From: CAZVUW01 sp964629825
GTDB lineage: Bacteria > Actinomycetota > Nitriliruptoria > Euzebyales > Egibacteraceae
Reading direction: 5' to 3'
DNA: 44,385 nt
NCBI GenBank assembly: GCA_964629825.1
Contig: CAZVUW010000014.1
Span: 1 to 44,385, forward strand
The first letter of the stretch is position 1; each line of letters opens with the position of its first letter. This document shows, one piece after another, positions 24,549 through 32,441 of the stretch. The notes beneath the pieces were generated by a model. The model saw only the letters and a list, made by a program, of their open reading frames with translations. It was not told where the DNA came from and ran no database searches. The translations under genes were made by a program, and so were the position numbers.

Positions 24549-26485
24549 GCCTCGTGGCACCGAACCTGGACGACCGCCGCTTCCAGCAGCTGGTCGACGA
24601 CGCCAAGCGGATGGTCCAGCAGCGCTGCCCCGAGTGGACCGATCACAACGTGTCGGACCCGGGTGTGACCCTGATCGAGACGTTCGCGTTCATGGTGGAC
24701 CAGCTCGTCTACCGCCTGAACCGGGTCCCGGACCGCAACTACGTCAAGTTCCTGGACCTCGTCGGTGTTCGCCTGTTCCCGCCGACCGCCGCGTCGACCG
24801 ACGTGACCTTCTGGCTCTCCGCGCCGCTGGAGGAGACCGTCGCCGTCCCGGTCGGGACCAGGGTGTCGACCAGCAACGCGACGGGTGGCGACGTGGTGTC
24901 CTTCTCCACCGTCGAGCATCGCGACATCGTCCCCTCCGCGGTCGAGACCGTCGGCTCCTCGATCAGCGACGGACCGCTGCGCGACCACCGCGAGGAGCTC
25001 GCGGGCGACGTGGAGTTCACCTGCTTCGGCGACGAGCCCGCCGCCGGGGACGCGCTCTACATCGGGCTGGACAAGGCCGTACCGGGCTGCGCCATCCGGC
25101 TGTCGCTCGGCTGCTCCGTGGAGGGCGTCGGCGTGGACCCCACTAACCCGCCGCTGGTGTGGGAGGCGTGGACCCCCGAGGGCTGGATCGGCTGCCCCGT
25201 CGACCGCGACACGACCGGCGGCCTCAACAAGGACGGCGACGTGATCCTGCACGTGCCCCGTGGGCATGTCGTGCACGTCATCGCCCAGCAGCGGGCCGGC
25301 TGGGTGCGCTGCCGCGTGGTCGAGCCGTATGAGGGTCAGCCCTTCTACTCCCGCTCGCCCAAGATCCGCCGCGTGGAGGCGTCGACGGTCGGCGGCACGG
25401 CCCAGGCCGTCCACGCCGAGCTGATCGACGACGAGATCATCGGGCTGTCCGAAGGCGTGCCCGGGCAGCGCTTCGCCCTGCGGCGCTCCCCCGTCGTGCC
25501 GGCCGACCAGCCCGAGGTGCTGGAGGTCGCCGCCGGCGACGGCTGGCAGGAGTGGACGCTGGTGGAGTCCTTCGCCGAGTCGGAGCCCGACGACAAGCAC
25601 TTCCTGCTCGACCGCGTGTCCGGCGAGGTCGTCTTCGGCCCGGCCGTGCGGCTGGCCGACGGCTCCATGCGCCAGTACGGCGCGGTGCCGCCCAAGGGCG
25701 CGCCACTGCGCATCCGCCACTACCGCACCGGCGGCGGGCGCGCCGGCAACGTGGCGGCGGGCGCCATCTCGGTGCTCGAGTCCGCGATCGCCTTCATCGA
25801 TCGGGTCAGCAACCGCACCTCGGCCTCGGGCGGCGTCGACGGGGAGACGCTCGACAACGCCAAGCTGCGCGGACCGCTCTCGCTGCGCACTCGTGGGCGT
25901 GCGGTGACGGCCGAGGACTACGAGCTCCTTGCGCGCGAGGCCGCGCCCGAAGTCGCCCGCGTCCGCTGCGCCCCCGCCGGCGACGACGGCCAAGCCGCGG
26001 TGCGGATCCTGGTCGTGCCGACCGTGACCGAGGAGGACCACCGCCTGGCGTTCGAGGAGCTGCTCCCGGACGACGAGACGCTCGAGCGCATCGCCGCCTA
26101 CCTGGACGAGCGCCGGCTGATCGGCACCCGCATCGTCGTGGAGCCGCCCGTGTACCAGGGCGTGACGGTGGTCGCCCGCCTGCGCGCCCGGCCGCGGGTC
26201 AACCCCCTGCGCCTCCAGGCCGACGCCCTCGACGCGCTGTACGCCTACTTCCACCCGACGCGCGGCGGTCCGCACGGCACCGGCTGGCCGTTCGGCCGGC
26301 CCGTCCACGTCGGCGAGGTCTACTCGACCCTCCAGCACCTGCCGGGCGTCGAGTTCGTCGAGGACGCCACGCTCTTCCCGGCCGACCCCGTCACCGGCGA
26401 GCGGTCCGCACCGGTCCAGCGGCTGGAGATCTCCGAGCACGCGCTGCTGTTCGGCTACCAGCACTCGATCCTGGTGGAGGACTGA
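24545..26485 (+). CDS. Baseplate J-like wedge protein (Afp11-type)
   Basis: 646 residues, ATG overlapping the gp25 stop. It has the 'putative baseplate assembly protein' pattern: VQQRCPEWTDHNVSDPGVTLIETFAFMVDQLVYRLNRVP near the start, LVESFAESEPDDKHFLLDR and GEVVFGP in the middle, and the J core NRTSASGGVDGETLDNAKLRGP (about 420-440), LRTRGRAVTAEDYELLAREA. It is the main wedge protein, whose rearrangement triggers contraction. Confidence 0.95.
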   Translation: MSLVAPNLDDRRFQQLVDDAKRMVQQRCPEWTDHNVSDPGVTLIETFAFMVDQLVYRLNRVPDRNYVKFLDLVGVRLFPPTAASTDVTFWLSAPLEETVAVPVGTRVSTSNATGGDVVSFSTVEHRDIVPSAVETVGSSISDGPLRDHREELAGDVEFTCFGDEPAAGDALYIGLDKAVPGCAIRLSLGCSVEGVGVDPTNPPLVWEAWTPEGWIGCPVDRDTTGGLNKDGDVILHVPRGHVVHVIAQQRAGWVRCRVVEPYEGQPFYSRSPKIRRVEASTVGGTAQAVHAELIDDEIIGLSEGVPGQRFALRRSPVVPADQPEVLEVAAGDGWQEWTLVESFAESEPDDKHFLLDRVSGEVVFGPAVRLADGSMRQYGAVPPKGAPLRIRHYRTGGGRAGNVAAGAISVLESAIAFIDRVSNRTSASGGVDGETLDNAKLRGPLSLRTRGRAVTAEDYELLAREAAPEVARVRCAPAGDDGQAAVRILVVPTVTEEDHRLAFEELLPDDETLERIAAYLDERRLIGTRIVVEPPVYQGVTVVARLRARPRVNPLRLQADALDALYAYFHPTRGGPHGTGWPFGRPVHVGEVYSTLQHLPGVEFVEDATLFPADPVTGERSAPVQRLEISEHALLFGYQHSILVED

Positions 26486-26486
26486 G

Positions 26487-27011
26487 ATGCGCGGCACCGT
26501 TCCCGGCCTCGAGAACCCCCATCCGCTGAGCCTGCAGCTGCCGGGGGTCTACCAGGAGGACGAGTTCGCCCAGCGCTTCCTGGCGGGCCTGGACGAGGTG
26601 CTCGCCCCCGTGCTCACGACCCTTGATTGCATCGACGCCTACCTCGATCCGCTGCTGACACCGCCCGACTTCCTCCCCTGGCTCGCCATGTGGATGGGGC
26701 TGGACCTGGACGAGACCTGGAGCGCCGAGCAGCAGCGCGAGGCGATCGCATCGGCCGCCCAGCGGCACGAGCGGCGGGGGACGCTCGCGGCCCTGAAGGA
26801 GGTACTGGAGCTCGCCACCGGAGGCGAGGTCTCCCTGGAGGAGTCCGGCGGCTGCACCTGGTCGCCTACCCCCGGCGGAGAGCTGCCGGGCTCCGACCAG
26901 CCGAAGCTCACCATCCGCATCCGCGGCGAGGTGAGCCGGCGCATAGCAAGTCTCGTGGCCGAGCACGTGCCGGCCAACGTCGTCTGGACCATCGAGGAGG
27001 CCGCGCCATGA
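26487..27011 (+). CDS. Tail protein I-like baseplate protein (Afp12-type)
   Basis: 174 residues, starting one base after the J-like stop. It matches the phage tail protein I / TIGR02242 pattern: LQLPGVYQEDEFAQRFLAGLDEVLAPVLTTLDCIDAYLDP, then TPPDFLPWLAMWMGLDLDETW, and RRGTLAALKEVLELATGGEV. It is the peripheral wedge subunit to which tail fibres usually attach. No fibre gene follows; the next gene encodes a membrane protein instead, overlapping this stop (ATGA). Confidence 0.92.
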   Translation: MRGTVPGLENPHPLSLQLPGVYQEDEFAQRFLAGLDEVLAPVLTTLDCIDAYLDPLLTPPDFLPWLAMWMGLDLDETWSAEQQREAIASAAQRHERRGTLAALKEVLELATGGEVSLEESGGCTWSPTPGGELPGSDQPKLTIRIRGEVSRRIASLVAEHVPANVVWTIEEAAP

Positions 27012-29077
27012 TCGTCTGCCGGGAGTGCGGCTATCAGAACGACGACGACGACCAGTTCTGCGGCGGGTGCCCCGGGTACCTGCCGCACGTGGGCGAGTAC
27101 ATCCCCGACGAAGAGGAGCCGGCCGACGACGAGGCGGCCGCTGAGTCCGGCGGAGGCATCGTCGAGAAGGTCCGCTCGCTGATCGGCGGCGGCGCCGAGG
27201 AGGAGGCCGCGGTCGGAACGCTCGACGCGCCAGCGGACGAGGCTTCCGCCGGTGCGGTCGCGGCGCCCAGCCCGGAGGACTTCGCCGCGGCCGAGCGGGC
27301 GCAGGCCGAGGCCCGAGCGGCCCAGGAGGAGCTCGAGCGCCTGCGCGCCGCCGAGGAGAAGGCGCGCAAGGAGGCCGAGGAGCGCGCCGCCGCCGAGGAG
27401 AAGGCCCGCCGAGAAGCCGAGGAGCTGGAGCGCAAGCGCATCGCCGAGGAGGAGGCGGAGCGGGAACGCGCCCGGCGCGAGGCCGAGGAGGCGGCCGAGC
27501 GGGAACGGGCTCGCAAGGAAGCCGAGGAGGCGGCCGAGCGGGAGCGCGAGCGGGAGCGGCTCGAGGCCGAGGAGGCGGAGCGGGCGCGGCTCGAGGCCGA
27601 GCGGGAAGAGCGGGAGCGCCTCGAGCGCGAGGCCAAGGAGGCCGACGAGGCCGAGCGCGCGCGCCTGGAGCGTGAGGCGAAGGAGGCCGAGGAGGCCCGG
27701 CTGAAGCGCGAGGCCGAGGAGCGCGCCGCCGCCGAGGAGAAGGCCCGCCGCGAGGCCGAAGAGGCCGAGCGACGCGCTGCCGAGGAGGCGGAGCGCCGTG
27801 CCGCCGAGGAGGCTAAGCGCGCCCGGGCGCGTGAGGAGGCGGCCAAGCGCGAGGCGGAGGCCAAGGAGGCCGCCGAGCGCGCCGAGCGCGAGCGAGCGGA
27901 AGCCGAGGCCAAGGCCAAGGCCGAGGCCGAGGCGCGCAGGAAGGCCGAGGAGGCCGCCGCGGCGGCCGCCGAGAAGGCGCGCCGAGCGGCGGCGCTGGTG
28001 GCCAAGCCGCCGCCGACTCCGACGCCGACGCCGCCGCAGGGCCCGCCCGCGTCAGGCCGGGTCGCGCGGTCCAGGAAGACGTCGGAGAAGGCGGGTGCTG
28101 CGGCCGCGGCCGGTGCGGCGGGTGCTGGGACTGCCACGGGGGCTGGCGCGGGTCCGGGCGGCGCGGCCGGCGCCGGTGCGGGTGCCGGTGCCGGTGCCGG
28201 TGGAGCGTCCGTGGCGGCACGCAAGCCGTCCGAGCAGAAGCCCAAGGCGCCACCGCCCCGGCCGCCGACCCGCAAGACCGCGCCGAGCCGCCAGATCGAG
28301 CCGGGCGATCTCGTCTGCGGGCAGTGCGGCGAGCCCAACAAGCCCGAGCGCAAGTTCTGCCGGCGCTGCGCGAACTCCTTGGCCGACGCGTCGGTGGCGA
28401 AGGTGTCGCTGTTCAAGCGCATCTTCCGGCGCCGCCGCAAGGCGCCCAAGGCCGGCGAGCGACCCGGCCGCCCGGGCTCGAGCGTCAAGAGCGCCCGGCG
28501 GCGGGTGGAGAAGACGGGCCGTGGCGTCATGCGGTTGCTGCGTGCCGTGGTCGCCCTGGCGGTGATCCTCGCAGCCGTCGGGGTCATCGGACCCTGGCGC
28601 GAGCCCGTCGTCGGCTGGGTCACGGACCAGTACGAGCGCGTCCGCCGGATCGTCGCGCCGAACTACGAGATGGTGAACCCGAGCGGGGTCACGGCCTCCT
28701 CGGAGCTGCCGGACCACCAGGCGAGCGCGACCATCGACGGGTTCGACAACACCTGGTGGACCGAGGGCTCACCGGGCGACGGCACCGGCGAGACGCTGAC
28801 GATCACCTTCGCCGAGCCGACCGACCTCGCACGCATCGGCTTCCTCGCCGGCGCGCCGGGCGAGGCCGCGCCCGCCCACGGACGTCCGCGCGAGCTGGTG
28901 ATCACCTGGGACGGCGGCGGCGCCGAGCTGGAGCTGTCGAACACCGCGGAGTTCCAAGACTTCGCGGTCGACGCGGCGCAGATCACGCAGCTTCAGATCC
29001 GCATCGACAGCGTCTGGCCGGCCGTCGACTCGACCGACATGGCCATCACCCTCATCCGCTTCTTCATCAAGACCTGA
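27008..29077 (+). CDS. Two-zinc-ribbon, long charged helix, TM, discoidin-like membrane protein (CisA-like architecture)
   Basis: 689 residues from the ATG overlapping the previous stop. Zinc ribbon 1 (C4, C7, C18, C21) is followed by an acidic linker. Then comes an unbroken Glu/Arg/Ala/Lys helix of about 240 residues (91-332), likely a coiled coil or single alpha helix about 36 nm long. A Pro/Gly/Ala linker, zinc ribbon 2 (C437, C440, C451, C454), a very basic stretch (FRRRRK), one TM helix (about 512-530) and a C-terminal discoidin/glycan-binding-like domain (about 555-689, SGVTASSELPDHQASATIDG) follow. The cytoplasmic part is N-terminal by the positive-inside rule. Streptomyces CIS loci encode CisA, a membrane protein needed for CIS function at the membrane; position and layout suggest a counterpart, by inference. 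The long helix looks like a local addition. Confidence 0.82.
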   Translation: MIVCRECGYQNDDDDQFCGGCPGYLPHVGEYIPDEEEPADDEAAAESGGGIVEKVRSLIGGGAEEEAAVGTLDAPADEASAGAVAAPSPEDFAAAERAQAEARAAQEELERLRAAEEKARKEAEERAAAEEKARREAEELERKRIAEEEAERERARREAEEAAERERARKEAEEAAERERERERLEAEEAERARLEAEREERERLEREAKEADEAERARLEREAKEAEEARLKREAEERAAAEEKARREAEEAERRAAEEAERRAAEEAKRARAREEAAKREAEAKEAAERAERERAEAEAKAKAEAEARRKAEEAAAAAAEKARRAAALVAKPPPTPTPTPPQGPPASGRVARSRKTSEKAGAAAAAGAAGAGTATGAGAGPGGAAGAGAGAGAGAGGASVAARKPSEQKPKAPPPRPPTRKTAPSRQIEPGDLVCGQCGEPNKPERKFCRRCANSLADASVAKVSLFKRIFRRRRKAPKAGERPGRPGSSVKSARRRVEKTGRGVMRLLRAVVALAVILAAVGVIGPWREPVVGWVTDQYERVRRIVAPNYEMVNPSGVTASSELPDHQASATIDGFDNTWWTEGSPGDGTGETLTITFAEPTDLARIGFLAGAPGEAAPAHGRPRELVITWDGGGAELELSNTAEFQDFAVDAAQITQLQIRIDSVWPAVDSTDMAITLIRFFIKT

Positions 29078-29100
29078 CCGGCCCCACCCCCGCACCTCGA

Positions 29101-29136
29101 TGTTGTTCTCGACGCGCATTCGCGCCGAGAACAACA
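29101..29136 (+). repeat. Palindrome 1 between convergent operons
   Basis: 16-base arms (29101-29116 and 29121-29136) around the loop CATT, with one A/C mismatch. It shares the outer sequence GATGTTGTT-YTCGACG with palindrome 2. It is symmetrical, so it could end transcription from both sides, but no U-tract follows. Confidence 0.6.
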
Positions 29137-29180
29137 CCCTGGCCGGCCGCGCGAGCCGATCCCGCCCCCACCCCGGTTCG

Positions 29181-29218
29181 ATGTTGTTTTCGACGGACAT
29201 GTCCGTCGAAAACAACAT
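29181..29218 (+). repeat. Palindrome 2, a perfect 38-bp inverted repeat
   Basis: 19-base arms (29181-29199 and 29200-29218) with no spacer, reading ATGTTGTTTTCGACGGACA and its complement. The flanks (TCG before, CC after) match those of palindrome 1, 80 bases away. It is a bidirectional terminator or a protein-binding site. Confidence 0.65.
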
Positions 29219-29277
29219 CCAAGTGTGGGCGCCGTAAGCGTGGGTGGGCGGGGCGGCAGGGCGTCAGCCGGCAGGCG

Positions 29278-30363
29278 TCAGCGGCGGCGGAAGGCCAGGA
29301 CGTGGCCGGCGGTCACGAACAGAAGAAGCGCGCCGGCGATCGGTGTCAGAACGGCCTCGAGGTCGAGCTGGCTCTCCGAGATCGTGAGCGTGCTAGTCGC
29401 GGTCTCGGTGCCCTCGCCGGCCACGGTGCGCTCGGTGACCACCTGCTCCTCGAGGGAGTCCGGATCGTAGGGAAGCGTGTCCTCATAGACGTCACCCGAG
29501 AACCCGACGGGGGGCCCGACCGGCCGGTTGCCGCGTGTCCCTGAGCGCGGCACAGGTGGCACGGCCGGTGCAGAGCTGGGATCCTCGGTGGGCACCTCCG
29601 GATCGACGGCGGGTTCCGAGAAGCCATCCCAGTCGTCGCCCTGCGAGGAGTCACCGCCCGAGTCCTGCCTGGCTGGGTCCGGCTCGGGAGCCGCCACCTC
29701 GACGCTGCGCTCAGGGGAAGCTGATCGGCGCTCCCCGCCACCGGCCGCCCAGCGGACGATCACCAGCCGATAGCGCCAGCTGCCCGGTGTGACCTCGGCG
29801 TCCCGGAAGCGCCCAACGGAGGCATCGGACAGGGTTGCCACACGCTCGAACGACCCGCCCGAAGGCGCGCGTTCGATCAGGTAGCCGCCGAAGTCCGGCA
29901 GCCGCGCGGGCGTCCATGCAAGCGCTACAGAGTCCTCCTCTGCGGTGGCTTGGAGGTCCGGGGTGGGCGGGTCGGCATCGATGACGATCTCGTGGCCGAC
30001 CCAGGCGCTCGCCTCCTCCTTGCCATTGGTCCCGGTGATGACCCTGGTCTCGAGCCGGTAGCGGTCGTTGGGCAGGACGCTGCCCTCNNNNNNNNNNNNN
30101 NNNNNNNNNNNNNNNNNNNNNNNNNNNNNNNNNNNNNNNNNNNNNNNNNNNNNNNNNNNNNNNNNNNNNNNNNNNNNNNNNNNNNNNGGCGTCATCGTCT
30201 GCTCCGGCCGGCCAGTGGGCTCGCCGGAGGAAGTCGTCTGCGCCTGCGCCGCGCCAGCCCCCACCGAGCCGAGCAGCAGCACCGTCAGCACCAGCGCAGC
30301 CATCTCTAACACCGCCCGGCGCGCTCGGGCAGCCACCCCCGCGACGACACCCCGCGACGTCAC
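29278..30363 (-). CDS. Membrane-anchored FN3-like surface protein, interrupted by an assembly gap
   Basis: The GTG at 30363 overlaps the sortase stop (GTGA) and follows GGAGGGG. The first 58 residues hold a signal peptide (cleavage near AQAQ). Then 100 N (30088-30187) hide an unknown length, so the frame is not assured across the gap. The remainder has an FN3-like domain (VALAWTPARLPDFGGYLIER ... WRYRLVIVRW), a Pro/Asp-rich stalk, and a C-terminal TM helix (PIAGALLLFVTAGHVLAF) with an RRR tail. This looks like a sortase substrate end, but I find no LPxTG or LAxTG-type motif before the TM. It is the last gene of the Tad/sortase operon. Confidence 0.7.
   Translation of the reverse strand: MTSRGVVAGVAARARRAVLEMAALVLTVLLLGSVGAGAAQAQTTSSGEPTGRPEQTMTXXXXXXXXXXXXXXXXXXXXXXXXXXXXXXXXXXEGSVLPNDRYRLETRVITGTNGKEEASAWVGHEIVIDADPPTPDLQATAEEDSVALAWTPARLPDFGGYLIERAPSGGSFERVATLSDASVGRFRDAEVTPGSWRYRLVIVRWAAGGGERRSASPERSVEVAAPEPDPARQDSGGDSSQGDDWDGFSEPAVDPEVPTEDPSSAPAVPPVPRSGTRGNRPVGPPVGFSGDVYEDTLPYDPDSLEEQVVTERTVAGEGTETATSTLTISESQLDLEAVLTPIAGALLLFVTAGHVLAFRRR
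30088..30187. other. Assembly gap of 100 N
   Basis: Exactly 100 N, the usual placeholder for a gap of unknown length. It lies inside the FN3-like gene, so that protein's middle is unknown and the two contigs' order rests on scaffolding. Confidence 0.98.
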
Positions 30364-31151
30364 GTCCCCTCCACCGGCTCGGTGGAGTCGGAGGCGGAGC
30401 CGTCAAGGGGCCGCTCGACGCTGTCGACCAGCTCGGCGCGCAGGATCAGCCGCTCGCGGTCCGAACCCTTGGGGTGGCAGGTCGTCAGCGTCAGGACCGA
30501 CCCGGGCTCGGGCGCCACGACGCTCCAATCCCGGGAGCCGGTGACCCAGCAAGCACCGTTGGGGCACGGCCGCTCCACGTCCTCGGGTGCTGGCACGACA
30601 CGATAGGTGTGCGTGGCGACCGGGGTCACCAGGCGGATCTCGGCACCGACGGGCAGCTCGTCGAGGCGGGCGAAGGGCCGGCCGTAGGTGGTGCGGTGAC
30701 CGGCGATCGCGACGTTGCCGCGCTCCCCCGGCAGGGGCGTGTTGGGGTAGTGCCCGGCGCCGGCGCGCAGCGCGGCCATCGATGTCCCCTCCACGACGAC
30801 CGCATCCACGCCCAGGTCGGGCATGACGATCCGCGTGAGCGGGTCGCCGGCACGCACGGTGCGGGTGAGGTAAGCCGTTCGGGCTTCGGGCCGGATCAGC
30901 TCGCGCTCGAGCTCGACCTGGAGGACCCGCTCCGTGTAGATGTCCGTCGCGAACGGATACACGAGCAGCCCGATGCCGGCCAGGATCAGCAGACTGGCGA
31001 GCCAGCCCAGCAAGCGGCGGCCTGCGGGGTAAGTGCGGAAGGCGTCGAGCCGTGCAGCAACCCCGCGACGGCGCGAACGCTCGGCCGGCGCCTCGGGCGT
31101 CGCCTGCCCTGGCGTCTCCGGCTGCTGTTGCGTCTGCGCTGTGGGCTCCAA
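30360..31151 (-). CDS. Class E sortase
   Basis: 263 residues from a TTG at 31151 with GAGG upstream. It has a Pro/Gln-rich cytoplasmic start, a TM helix (about 47-68) and a sortase barrel. Catalytic residues are H152 (AIAGHRTTYG), C225 (LTLTTCHP) and R232/R234 (SDRERLIL). The spacing and the TTCHP motif match actinobacterial class E sortases, which join proteins to peptidoglycan or assemble pili using LAxTG-like signals. It is encoded between a TadE-like gene and the FN3-like gene, suggesting a substrate in surface-structure assembly. No clear sorting motif is seen in either neighbour. Confidence 0.92.
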   Translation of the reverse strand: MEPTAQTQQQPETPGQATPEAPAERSRRRGVAARLDAFRTYPAGRRLLGWLASLLILAGIGLLVYPFATDIYTERVLQVELERELIRPEARTAYLTRTVRAGDPLTRIVMPDLGVDAVVVEGTSMAALRAGAGHYPNTPLPGERGNVAIAGHRTTYGRPFARLDELPVGAEIRLVTPVATHTYRVVPAPEDVERPCPNGACWVTGSRDWSVVAPEPGSVLTLTTCHPKGSDRERLILRAELVDSVERPLDGSASDSTEPVEGT

Positions 31152-31163
31152 GTGGTTCCTCGG

Positions 31164-31563
31164 TCAGGCCGCGTGACGGTCGAGCGCGCGATAGGGGCAG
31201 CGGGTCAAACGTAGCGGCTTCGGGGGCCAGTTCCGCCGCTGCCGTCGCCGACAGCGCGGGCAGTGCGACGCCCAGCCCCGAGAACGGGACCACCGCCCGA
31301 ACGCGCACCCGTAGAGCCCACCCGCCTGGAGGAGCGCTGCATTCCGCGAGCGTTGCCCCGTTGGCTCCCGCAGCCTCCACAGCGGCAGTGCACGAGTCGC
31401 CGTCCCCTCCGGCCATCGGCGCTGCCAGCACCGCCGCCAGGGCGGCGGCATCTGCGGCGGCCTGCACGCCGACGTGCAACCGAAGGACCAGGGCGACACC
31501 CGCCGCCATGCTCGCGGCCATCAATGCGGCCGCCACTGCCGAGACGGCCGCCAGGCCGGTCAC
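31164..31563 (-). CDS. TadE-like secretion-neighbourhood protein (Rv3654c-type), 3' end uncertain
   Basis: The GTG at 31563 overlaps the TadE stop (GTGA). The first 110 residues fit the helicase/secretion-neighbourhood TadE-like family: a TM segment (VSAVAAALMAASMAAGVALVL) and then QAAADAAALAAVLAA and CTAAVEAAGANGA. The frame has no stop before 30403, deep inside the sortase gene. A neighbouring frame stops at 31164, a sensible distance before the sortase start, so a one-base indel (sequence error or true frameshift) near 31200-31250 is likely. The end given here is that stop. Confidence 0.6.
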
Positions 31564-32054
31564 AGGCCTTCCACCCGCATGGTGGCGCTCGCGGGGAACC
31601 ACATCTCCAGCCCGATGCGCTGCAGCGCCATGCTGCGAAGCCGGACGCGAACGGTCACCAGCTCCCCACCGCGCCGCGCGGAGGTGGGCGGGTCCACATC
31701 TACGACGATGGGCCGCTCGCCCGCGACGGCCCTGGCCGCCTCGACCGCCGCCGCGTCATCGTCAACCGCCGCAACCCGGGCGCCATCACGCGCGGCTGCC
31801 TGGGCCAGAACGGCCTCGCTGGCCGCCAAGCCCGACAGGAGGATGGCGAGCACGATCAGCGTCAGCGCCGGCATGAGCATGGCCAGCTCGGCCGTCTGGC
31901 TGCCCCGGTCAGAACGCCAGGCGAAGCCCGTGGGAGCGCCAGGCGAGGGACGGCCGGGGGCGGTGCCGCCGGTCGGTTGCATTCCGCCGGTGGGCGGGGG
32001 GCCGCCGCGGACGGCGCTCCCCCCGCTCCGGCCACCGGAAGTGGTCAGAACCAC
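31560..32054 (-). CDS. TadE-type pseudopilin
   Basis: 164 residues, GTG start overlapping the pilin gene by 10 bases. A 50-residue Gly/Pro-rich leader precedes the prepilin-like site DRGSQTAELAMLMPALTLIV, whose Glu follows the usual G|xxxxE spacing. A hydrophobic helix and ARDGARVAAV follow, as in TadE proteins. The leader is long for the family; an internal ATG (residue 25) is possible. It is a probable minor pilin of the Tad pilus. Confidence 0.82.
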   Translation of the reverse strand: MVLTTSGGRSGGSAVRGGPPPTGGMQPTGGTAPGRPSPGAPTGFAWRSDRGSQTAELAMLMPALTLIVLAILLSGLAASEAVLAQAAARDGARVAAVDDDAAAVEAARAVAGERPIVVDVDPPTSARRGGELVTVRVRLRSMALQRIGLEMWFPASATMRVEGL

Positions 32055-32407
32055 TTGGCGATGAGCTCCGTGAGGGCCTTGATGATCAGGGAGACGATCA
32101 CCTTGATGAAGCCCCCCTTGGTGATGAGCGCGATGAACGCGGCCGCCGCAGCGGCCGCCACGCCGCCCACCAGGGCGTACTCGGCGGTCTGCGAGCCGCG
32201 GTCGTCATCCAGCCGCGGCCGACTGGCGGGCCGGCCCGCGGGCTGCGGAACGGCCGACGCCAGCGGACGGCCCGTCTCGGCCTCGCGCGCGGACGGCGGC
32301 GCCGCCACCGACGGGCGCCGGTCGCCGGGCCGAGTGCTGCCGACGGACGACCGAGGGCCCCAGCGGCGCCTCGCCATGCCGGCGGAGGAGTGGTTGCGCA
32401 ACGTCAT
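32045..32407 (-). CDS. DUF4244 Flp-type pilin
   Basis: 120 residues from an ATG with AAGGAG upstream. A long basic/Pro-rich leader ends in the prepilin site DRGSQTAEYALVGGVAAAAA, followed by hydrophobic helices and a short end, KALTELIAKWF. This is the DUF4244 pilin of actinobacterial Rv3654c-Rv3660c loci and the major structural candidate of the pilus. Its separate strong RBS fits a higher expression level than its neighbours. Confidence 0.85.
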   Translation of the reverse strand: MTLRNHSSAGMARRRWGPRSSVGSTRPGDRRPSVAAPPSAREAETGRPLASAVPQPAGRPASRPRLDDDRGSQTAEYALVGGVAAAAAAAFIALITKGGFIKVIVSLIIKALTELIAKWF

Positions 32408-32441
32408 GGCGTTGCTCCTTCTCGGTAGGGCTGACGCGCCG

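Noticed and set aside
14828..26485. Interpretation as a Myoviridae-type prophage
   Set aside because: No capsid, portal, terminase, integrase, lysis or attachment-site genes. The DUF4255, AAA+ and DUF4157 genes are CIS hallmarks.
27034..28623. Ser/Ala/Arg-rich minus-strand frame opposite the charged-helix protein
   Set aside because: It is the antisense image of GAG/GCC repeats. The plus frame has zinc ribbons, a TM and a discoidin-like domain.
29101..29218. CRISPR-like repeats
   Set aside because: Only two units, each internally palindromic over its whole length, with no array of spacers and no cas genes.
29278..29400. Cell-wall sorting signal on the FN3-like protein
   Set aside because: The TM and RRR tail fit, but no LPxTG or LAxTG-like pentapeptide precedes the hydrophobic stretch.
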